This document shows positions 1 to 5,249 of a stretch of 5,249 nt of DNA, piece by piece. How positions within the stretch are numbered: the first letter of the stretch is position 1; each line of letters starts with the position of its first letter. This DNA is from an uncultured Leptospiraceae bacterium. Lineage in GTDB: Bacteria > Spirochaetota > Leptospiria > Leptospirales > Leptospiraceae. The notes below the pieces were generated by a model. That model worked only from the letters and a program-made list of their open reading frames with translations, was not told the origin of the DNA and did no database searches. The position numbers and the translations under genes are program-made. The DNA lies in the NCBI GenBank assembly GCA_937924465.1, contig CALDSP010000340.1, forward strand, positions 1-5,249. Direction: 5' to 3'.

Positions 1-936
1 GTAACTTCTATTCTAAAAAAAATCCAAAGTTCTTCTCATGAAAATAACGAAATAGCTGAAAAACTCAAATCTCTTGCCAATCTTTTAGCACAACTTTCCA
101 CATCCCAAGCATCAGAAACAGAAGAATCTTCATCATCTTTAAGTGAAGTTTCCTCTACTTTTGATAATATATCAAAATACGTTGATTCAGAAGTTAAAAG
201 TATAATCGAAATTGGAAAAGTAAGCGAAAGCATTCAAAAAAATAATAAAGTATTCGCTCAAAAAATTCACGAACTTTTTTTTCTTTCTCAAAACTCAGCT
301 AGGGAAGCAGAAAAAAGTCAGGGAGCCATCCTTTCTACTACAAATTCCATGCAAGAAGTAAAAAAAGTCTCTGCCGAAGTTAGTAAAATGCTTATGATCA
401 TTCGAGATATTTCTAAACAAACTCATCTTTTAGCACTCAACGCAAGTATAGAAGCGGCTAGAGCTGGAGATTTTGGAAAAGGATTTGCAGTAGTTGCTGA
501 TGAAATCTCCAAACTTGCAGAAAAAACCTCTCTAAGTGTTTCTCAAATAAAAGGACTCATTGAAGCAACTGATACAGCTATTTCTTCCAGTTCTATGAGT
601 GTAGAAGACTCCGTAAAGGTTTTAAAACAAGTTTCTGGAAGTATCAATGCAATCAGTCAAAAAATTTCAGACTTAAAAGAATCAATCACTCAACAACAAC
701 AAGATATTAACATAATTGAAAAAATATATTCAGACCTTCAACGTTTAAGTTCCGAAATTAACGAAAGCACAAAAGAAGAAAAAATCGCTATCCAACAGAT
801 CTCAAATATTGTGGAAAATACATCGACTAGAAGTCAGGAAATTGCAAAAAATTCTATTGAATTATCGGAAATATCCGCTAAACTAAAAGTTTTTTTAGAA
901 AATATCAATCATGACATAAATAGATTTCGTATATGA
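1..936 (+). CDS. Methyl-accepting chemotaxis protein, C-terminal signalling part (5' end missing)
   Basis: The frame is open from base 1 to the TGA at 934-936, giving 311 visible residues. The first in-frame ATG (349) is internal and is not the start. The visible part is a long helical hairpin that would form the cytoplasmic coiled coil of a chemoreceptor and bind CheA and CheW. The hairpin tip lies at visible residues about 140-176, with QTHLLALNASIEAARAG followed by GFAVVADE and LAEKT. The usual QTN and NAA are here QTH and NAS. A methylation-type motif, ASETEESSS (residues 37-45, Glu41/Glu42), matches the family pattern of small residues flanking a Glu pair. A second pair, Glu259/Glu260 in STKEE, sits on the return helix. 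Both pairs are about 109 residues from the tip Glu151, so the hairpin is symmetric and intact. The C-terminus ends in NRFRI with no CheR-tethering pentapeptide. Sensor, membrane and HAMP regions would lie upstream, so the ligand is unknown. The gene overlaps the acetoacetyl-CoA synthetase gene by 4 bases. Confidence 0.95.
   Translation, partial: VTSILKKIQSSSHENNEIAEKLKSLANLLAQLSTSQASETEESSSSLSEVSSTFDNISKYVDSEVKSIIEIGKVSESIQKNNKVFAQKIHELFFLSQNSAREAEKSQGAILSTTNSMQEVKKVSAEVSKMLMIIRDISKQTHLLALNASIEAARAGDFGKGFAVVADEISKLAEKTSLSVSQIKGLIEATDTAISSSSMSVEDSVKVLKQVSGSINAISQKISDLKESITQQQQDINIIEKIYSDLQRLSSEINESTKEEKIAIQQISNIVENTSTRSQEIAKNSIELSEISAKLKVFLENINHDINRFRI
933..936 (+). other. ATGA start/stop overlap between chemoreceptor and aacS
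   Basis: The bases ATGA contain the aacS start (933-935) and the chemoreceptor stop TGA (934-936). The 20 bases before the ATG (atgacataaatagatttcgt and nearby) hold no purine-rich ribosome-binding sequence. Reinitiation by ribosomes finishing the upstream gene is therefore the simplest explanation for aacS translation, and both genes should share a transcript. Confidence 0.85.
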
Positions 937-2882
937 AAGACAATCAAATATTTTGGAATCCAAAAAATATTGAAGAAACTCATATTTTTCAATTTTCCAA
1001 ATTTTGCTTTTCTCAAGGAGAGAAAGATTACTTTAAGATTCACAAGTGGAGTATTGAAAATTTAAGTGAGTTTTGGAAAAAATTTATAGAATACTCTAAC
1101 ATTCCTTATGAAGGAAATCTTCATTCAGTTATAGAACAAGGAGAACACTTTATTAAAACAAAATTTTTTCCCAATATTAAAATCAATTTTGCAGAGTGTA
1201 TTTTGAATCCGTGCTTGAATAGTGCAAACAACAGAACAGTCATTTACTCTTGTAATGAAAATCAAGCCATTCAAGAAATTTCCTCTCAAGATTTAGTAAG
1301 AAATGTTTTGCGTTTGCAAAATTTTTTTTTAAAAAATGGGCTTCAAAAAGGAGATAGAGTCGCTGTTTATTTACCTAATATTCCAGAGACAATTTATATT
1401 ATGTTAGCTTGTACTTCCTTAGGGGGAATATTTACTTCTTGTTCTCCCGATTTTGGAAAAAATGCAGTGCTCTCCCGCTTTTCTCAAATTCAACCTAAGT
1501 TCTTTTTCTTTGCTGATGGTTATTTTTATAAATCTAAAAAAATTTCTAAATTACAAGAAAGTTTAGAAATTTTGCAAGAACTTATCTCGGTCGAAAAAGC
1601 AGTTCTTATACCTTATCTAGATGATTCTTCTCAACTTCCTAACACTATCAACATGCAAGAAATTCCTGATTCCTCTAATTCTCTTATATTTCCAAAATTT
1701 GATTTTCAAACTCCTATTTATATTATGTATTCCTCTGGAACAACAGGGCTACCCAAATGTATGGTGCAAGGACCGGGAGTTTTTATGAATCATCATAAAG
1801 AACATTTGCTTCATGTAGATTTGAAACCAAATGAAAAAATTTTTTATTTTACTACCTGTGGTTGGATGATGTGGAATTGGTTAATCTCTGCCTTAGGTAC
1901 AGGAGCAAGTATTGTGCTATATGATGGCAACCCATTTCACCCAACGTCTGCTATTTTATGGGAAATTGCTGAAAAACTAGAAATCAATGTCTTTGGAACA
2001 AGTGCAGGTTATTTGGCAGCTTTAGAAAAAACAGGCTATGAAGTCAAAAATCATTATAAACTTTCTAAACTCAGAGCAATTCTTTCTACGGGTTCTCCCT
2101 TGCTTGCAGAACAATTTGATTTTGTTTACAACAAAATTCATTCAGAGATTCAACTTGCCTCTATTTCAGGTGGCACAGATTTAAATGGTTGTTTTGTAAT
2201 TGGTACTCCTTTACTTCCTGTAAGAAGAGGCGAAATACAAGCTCCTGCTTTGGGTATGGATGTAGACGTTTGGGATGAGAATGCAAACTCAATTACGGAA
2301 CAAGAAGGAGAACTAGTCTGCAAGTTAGCTTTTCCTTCCATGCCCCTTTATTTTTGGAACGATCCAAATGATGAAAAGTATAAAAACTCTTACTTCCAAA
2401 AATATCCAAACATTTGGAGACATGGAGATTATGCTATTCGAACACAAAATGGAGGATTTATTATTTTAGGTCGTTCTGATGCTACTTTAAATCCGGGGGG
2501 TGTAAGAATTGGAACAGCAGATATTTATAAAATAGTGGAATCTATTTTGGAAGTGCAAGACTCTTTGGCTATAGGACAAAAATGGAAAGGAGATGAAAGA
2601 ATAGTTTTATTTGTAAAACTAAAAGAAGGTTTTAGCTTTAATGAAGACTTGGAACTAAAAATTAAACTTGAATTAAAAAGTAAGGCATCTCCACGTCATG
2701 TGCCAGATGTTATTTTACCTGTCACTGAAATCCCTTATACTAGAAACATGAAAAAAGTTGAACTTTTAGTTAAGAACTTATTAGAAAAAAAACCAATTAC
2801 AAATAGGGACTCCCTTCATAATCCACACGTTATTGAATATTACCAAGAAATTATTGATAAATATTTAAAACATGATAGCTAG
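933..2882 (+). CDS. aacS: Acetoacetyl-CoA synthetase (acetoacetate-CoA ligase)
   Basis: This cytoplasmic enzyme activates acetoacetate with ATP and CoA through an acetoacetyl-adenylate, giving acetoacetyl-CoA, AMP and pyrophosphate. The 649 residues match the usual full length of about 650. The order is an ACAS-type N-terminal region (about 35-95), the AMP-binding domain (about 96-510) and a C-terminal cap. Visible motifs are the P-loop YSSGTTGLPK (266-275), GGTD (413-416), HGD (497-499), GRSDATLNPGGVRIG (513-527), and Lys607 in TRNMKK as the likely catalytic lysine. TTCGWMMWNW (307-316), STGSPL and the RHVPD segment separate it from acetyl-CoA synthetase, which has a different acyl-pocket sequence. 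The catalytic loop is odd: related enzymes usually have Gly just before the lysine, while here it is Met606. The start at 933 fits the family's N-terminus (FWNPKNIEETHIFQF). No Shine-Dalgarno sequence precedes it, so translation is probably coupled to the chemoreceptor gene through the ATGA overlap. The stop overlaps the convergent transferase gene. Confidence 0.95.
   Translation: MKDNQIFWNPKNIEETHIFQFSKFCFSQGEKDYFKIHKWSIENLSEFWKKFIEYSNIPYEGNLHSVIEQGEHFIKTKFFPNIKINFAECILNPCLNSANNRTVIYSCNENQAIQEISSQDLVRNVLRLQNFFLKNGLQKGDRVAVYLPNIPETIYIMLACTSLGGIFTSCSPDFGKNAVLSRFSQIQPKFFFFADGYFYKSKKISKLQESLEILQELISVEKAVLIPYLDDSSQLPNTINMQEIPDSSNSLIFPKFDFQTPIYIMYSSGTTGLPKCMVQGPGVFMNHHKEHLLHVDLKPNEKIFYFTTCGWMMWNWLISALGTGASIVLYDGNPFHPTSAILWEIAEKLEINVFGTSAGYLAALEKTGYEVKNHYKLSKLRAILSTGSPLLAEQFDFVYNKIHSEIQLASISGGTDLNGCFVIGTPLLPVRRGEIQAPALGMDVDVWDENANSITEQEGELVCKLAFPSMPLYFWNDPNDEKYKNSYFQKYPNIWRHGDYAIRTQNGGFIILGRSDATLNPGGVRIGTADIYKIVESILEVQDSLAIGQKWKGDERIVLFVKLKEGFSFNEDLELKIKLELKSKASPRHVPDVILPVTEIPYTRNMKKVELLVKNLLEKKPITNRDSLHNPHVIEYYQEIIDKYLKHDS
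2879..2882. other. Convergent 3' overlap through a shared CTAG
   Basis: The palindrome CTAG supplies the TAG stop of aacS on the + strand (2880-2882) and the TAG stop of the glycosylphosphotransferase gene on the - strand (2879-2881). The two operons therefore meet tail to tail with a 4-base overlap and no spacer. Any transcription termination for either operon must occur inside the other gene, unless it is Rho-dependent. Confidence 0.95.
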
Positions 2883-4282
2883 TAAGCATTTTTATTAATT
2901 AAACCTACAAAAGGTGTCATAAGAATAATTTTAATATCAAACCATAAAGACCAATTCTCAATGTAATAAATATCGGCGGCAATTCTTTCTTCAATGGAAG
3001 TATCTCCTCTAAGACCCTGCACTTGTGCCCAACCTGTAATTCCAGCTTTGACTGCATGGCGTCTCATATACTTTCCATGAACTAATTTAAACTGTTCTAC
3101 AAAATAAGGACGCTCTGGTCTAGGTCCCACTACAGACATATTTCCAATTAAAACATTAAAAAACTGTGGAGTTTCATCCAAAGAAAGTTTACGTAAAATT
3201 GCACCAATTGGAGTTACACGTGGATCATCTTTAACTGTCCAGCGAGTATCGGACTCTTTTTGTTCTTGGACATACATAGTACGAAACTTGATCATCTTAA
3301 ATTTTTTGTTATCTAACCCTACTCTTTCTTGTAAAATAAAAATAGGACCCTTTGAAGAAAGTTTTACTAGTATAGCAATTAAAACATAAAAAGGAGCAAA
3401 CAACAAAATAAAACATAAAGAAAATACAATATCAAAACTTCTTTTTAAAAAAGAATTATAACCGTGACGAACTGGAATGTCTCGAATAGTGATAATGGGA
3501 ACTCCCTCAATTCCTTCAATCCTTCCATGAGAGGCAATGAGTTCTGTATAGTCCGGCACAATCTTTACTTCAATGCCTTCTCTATCACAAAAATCAATAA
3601 GATTTGATAAAATATTTTTTTCATTCATACCTAAAGCGTAAATGATTAGATCAGGTTTAGTTTTTTGAATTACATCTTTAAAGTTTTCAAGGTTACCTAA
3701 AATATTTTCTTTTAATTTTTCTTCTATTTCTTCTCCCTGAATGAACCCAATTGTTACATATCCATAAATTAAATGTTTTTCTATAATTTGCCCAATTCTT
3801 AAAGCATTTTTTCCAGAACCAATCACTACAACCCTTCGTAGATTGTAGCCTTTAGCTCTTAGCTTCATAAGAATTTTTCGAAAAGTATAATGAGAAACAC
3901 TAATGAGTATAAAACTCGTTACCACATAATAAATGATTGTTAGACGCGAAAAACTAACTTCTCTAAAAAAGAATAAAAGAGATAAAACAACTCCTAAGTT
4001 AATTATAATACCAATGAATATAGAAATTAACTCATCTAAAAAAGAAAGTCCTCTTCTTGGATGGTATAAATCAACTCCCAAAAAAGACAAAATTTGAGTT
4101 AATGATAAAAATATACCCAAATAAAAATAGCTATAAATATCGATGATATTTTCTAGTAAAAATTTTTCTTTATCTTGTATGTAATATCTATAAAAAAATG
4201 CAAATCCAAAACTCAAAAGAGAAATAAGCAAATCTATAAAAATAAAGATAAGTTTAAAAGTTTGATTCTTTTCTTTTAACAT
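2879..4282 (-). CDS. Polyprenyl-phosphate hexose-1-phosphate transferase (WcaJ-type, probably UDP-glucose dependent)
   Basis: This inner-membrane enzyme transfers a sugar-1-phosphate from a UDP-sugar to undecaprenyl phosphate, the first step in building a lipid-linked glycan for LPS, capsule or exopolysaccharide. The 467 residues fit the large multi-domain class. There are four N-terminal membrane segments (about 10-32, 48-68, 84-106, 112-132), then a Rossmann-like domain with VVVIGSGKNALRIG (151-164). A membrane-entering helix follows (about 281-308), and then the catalytic domain. The catalytic domain has KFRTM (332-336), the Asp369-Glu370 dyad in DETPQ, GPRPERP (386-392) and AGITGWAQVQG (413-423), followed by RGDT and an IENWSLWFDIKI end. 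These C-terminal motifs resemble the undecaprenyl-phosphate glucose phosphotransferase group, but galactose cannot be excluded from sequence alone. The start at 4282 is supported by AGGAGG six bases upstream. It shares one base with the stop of the outer-membrane protein gene upstream, so the two are probably co-transcribed. Confidence 0.93.
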   Translation of the reverse strand: MLKEKNQTFKLIFIFIDLLISLLSFGFAFFYRYYIQDKEKFLLENIIDIYSYFYLGIFLSLTQILSFLGVDLYHPRRGLSFLDELISIFIGIIINLGVVLSLLFFFREVSFSRLTIIYYVVTSFILISVSHYTFRKILMKLRAKGYNLRRVVVIGSGKNALRIGQIIEKHLIYGYVTIGFIQGEEIEEKLKENILGNLENFKDVIQKTKPDLIIYALGMNEKNILSNLIDFCDREGIEVKIVPDYTELIASHGRIEGIEGVPIITIRDIPVRHGYNSFLKRSFDIVFSLCFILLFAPFYVLIAILVKLSSKGPIFILQERVGLDNKKFKMIKFRTMYVQEQKESDTRWTVKDDPRVTPIGAILRKLSLDETPQFFNVLIGNMSVVGPRPERPYFVEQFKLVHGKYMRRHAVKAGITGWAQVQGLRGDTSIEERIAADIYYIENWSLWFDIKIILMTPFVGLINKNAY

Positions 4283-5249
4283 TATCTCCCTCCTAAACTA
4301 GAACGAATTACGTCTGCATCCAAAGGTTGTTTACGAAATCTATACAGTCTTGCCCTTGTTTGTGCTCCACTACTTTCTTCTGGTCCTAAGCTAATATTTA
4401 TCAAACTTACAGAAAAGAAAATAGATTGGTCATAAAAAGTAACTTGGCTATCAAAGGTAGGTCCTCCCGCAATGGTGCGTAAATCTGAAGAATAACCTAT
4501 TTGATATTCAAAGTCATGAATATTATATTTCCAAATCATAAAAAACCTATACACATTAAATGCAGAGTTGTTTTTGGCAATACTCCCGTTGATACCTGTG
4601 CTATTGATTACATCATTTCCAAAACTTACAGGTTGGTACACTGTTCCATAGGTCTGACTGACTGTATAAGGATCTTGCCCATACCTATAAAATGCTCTAT
4701 CCCCTACTTCACTTGTATAGCGCCAAGGTTGAGTAACTCTTGAGTCTAGTTCTAAATCTAGACCTAGTAGTCTTGTAATTTGTAAACTAGTTTGTATATA
4801 AAACCGATATGAATCTAAAAAGGGAGAAGTGTTTGTAATGGAACGATTTAGATTTAAACTACTTGGAGCGTAAGCTCCATAATTTTCTAAATACGTTGAG
4901 TGAAATACATGATACCAAGTTCCTCCAATCTCTAGACTGCGAATATTTCGAATAAACGGTAAACTAAATCCTCCCATTTGGTATCCTAAAGTAGCATTAT
5001 TGTAGAGTGGTCTAGTTTGGGCAGTGTGATAAACATAATCGTTGTTTACGAAAATTCCAGAGAAGAAACTTCTTTTTCGTTCTAGTAAAGTGGTTCGTTT
5101 TTTTATTGCTCCATCATAAAAATCGTAAAATGCTCCAATCCTAAAGATTGTAAAATACCATCTTTCTTTGTCCTTGGGTTGAGGATTATAACTTTCTGAA
5201 AATTGTCTTAAGTCTCGAATTGTATGAATTGAGACATCTAAATCTTCCA
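4282..5249 (-). CDS. Outer-membrane beta-barrel protein, C-terminal part (5' end missing; possibly LptD-like)
   Basis: The frame stays open from the TAA at 4282-4284 to the right edge, giving 321 visible residues. The in-frame ATG at 4975-4977 lies inside continuous coding sequence and is not a credible start. The visible protein is rich in Tyr, Phe, Trp, Asn and Ser, with alternating polar and hydrophobic stretches such as RWYFTIFRIGAFYDFYDG, YRFFMIWKYNIHDFEYQIGY and QSIFFSVSLINISL. These look like amphipathic strands of a transmembrane barrel joined by polar loops, and there are no long hydrophobic helices. It ends in a basic segment (ARLYRFRK) and a short polar tail (SSLGGR), without the terminal aromatic residue common in outer-membrane proteins. 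The pattern recalls large barrel proteins of Leptospira, including those annotated as LPS-assembly protein LptD. The neighbouring glycan-initiating transferase fits that role. The barrel call is fairly safe; the LptD identity is a guess, since the N-terminal domain is not visible. Confidence 0.75.
   Translation of the reverse strand, partial: EDLDVSIHTIRDLRQFSESYNPQPKDKERWYFTIFRIGAFYDFYDGAIKKRTTLLERKRSFFSGIFVNNDYVYHTAQTRPLYNNATLGYQMGGFSLPFIRNIRSLEIGGTWYHVFHSTYLENYGAYAPSSLNLNRSITNTSPFLDSYRFYIQTSLQITRLLGLDLELDSRVTQPWRYTSEVGDRAFYRYGQDPYTVSQTYGTVYQPVSFGNDVINSTGINGSIAKNNSAFNVYRFFMIWKYNIHDFEYQIGYSSDLRTIAGGPTFDSQVTFYDQSIFFSVSLINISLGPEESSGAQTRARLYRFRKQPLDADVIRSSLGGR
4289..4294 (-). promoter_or_regulatory. 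Shine-Dalgarno sequence of the glycosylphosphotransferase gene
   Basis: On the - strand AGGAGG lies six bases before the ATG at 4282-4280, inside the last codons of the upstream barrel gene. It is a perfect anti-16S match at good spacing and fixes the start of the transferase. The downstream gene can therefore recruit ribosomes itself, unlike aacS on the other strand. Confidence 0.85.

Noticed and set aside
36..233. Open frame of 65 codons on the - strand
   Set aside because: It lies antisense to the chemoreceptor coiled coil. The serine-rich translation is a reverse-complement shadow of the real frame, and I recognise no domain in it.
349..351. ATG as the start of the chemoreceptor gene
   Set aside because: The frame is open upstream to base 1 and encodes matching coiled coil with a methylation-type motif, so the true start lies outside the window.
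2150..2341. Open frame of 63 codons on the - strand
   Set aside because: It lies antisense to the conserved GGTD-containing core of aacS, shows no recognisable motif, and is best explained as a shadow frame.
2785..2815. Possible - strand terminator: AGGG/CCCT hairpin with a nearby T8 run
   Set aside because: The stem has only four base pairs with a three-base loop, and the T run lies about 12 bases beyond it, so it does not fit an intrinsic terminator. It also sits within aacS coding sequence.
933..2882. Acetyl-CoA synthetase (Acs) as the identity of the ligase
   Set aside because: The acyl-pocket region (TTCGWMMWNW), the STGSPL segment and the RHVPD/KKVE C-terminal end match acetoacetyl-CoA synthetase rather than Acs.
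4501..4743. Open frame of 80 codons on the + strand
   Set aside because: It lies antisense to the barrel gene, whose frame continues without a break on the other strand. No supporting ribosome-binding site or domain was seen.
4975..4977. ATG (- strand) as the start of the barrel protein
   Set aside because: Ninety further in-frame codons upstream encode the same aromatic-rich barrel-like sequence up to the window edge, with no stop.

Overview
The window looks like chromosomal DNA of an AT-rich (by eye about one third GC) Gram-negative bacterium. The most likely source is a spirochaete of the Leptospiraceae. This rests on three things: a chemoreceptor, an outer-membrane beta-barrel protein that resembles large Leptospira barrel proteins, and the A/T-biased codon use. 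No rRNA or other phylogenetic marker is present, so the assignment is an inference.

Layout: the window is essentially 100% coding. It holds two gene pairs that converge on each other, and there is no intergenic gap over 300 bases. On the + strand, the 3' part of a methyl-accepting chemotaxis protein gene (1-936, cut by the left edge) overlaps an acetoacetyl-CoA synthetase gene (933-2882) by an ATGA. On the - strand, reading right to left, the 3' part of an outer-membrane beta-barrel protein gene (4282-5249, cut by the right edge; possibly LptD-like) overlaps the start of a polyprenyl-phosphate hexose-1-phosphate transferase gene (2879-4282). The two operons meet tail to tail and share a palindromic CTAG, so each TAG stop lies within the other gene's end.

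Working together: the + strand pair joins a sensory receptor to an enzyme that activates acetoacetate to acetoacetyl-CoA, which feeds central carbon, fatty-acid or polyhydroxyalkanoate metabolism. A link between sensing and this metabolism is possible but is inferred only from the tight overlap. The - strand pair fits envelope glycan biogenesis: the transferase starts a lipid-linked oligosaccharide at the inner membrane, and the barrel protein would act in the outer membrane, perhaps in LPS export.

Both operons begin outside the window, so their promoters are not visible. I found no RNA genes, mobile elements, CRISPR arrays or convincing intrinsic terminators. I see no strong case for a new system here. 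The unusual points are the extreme compaction (three overlapping junctions) and the chemoreceptor/acetoacetate pairing.
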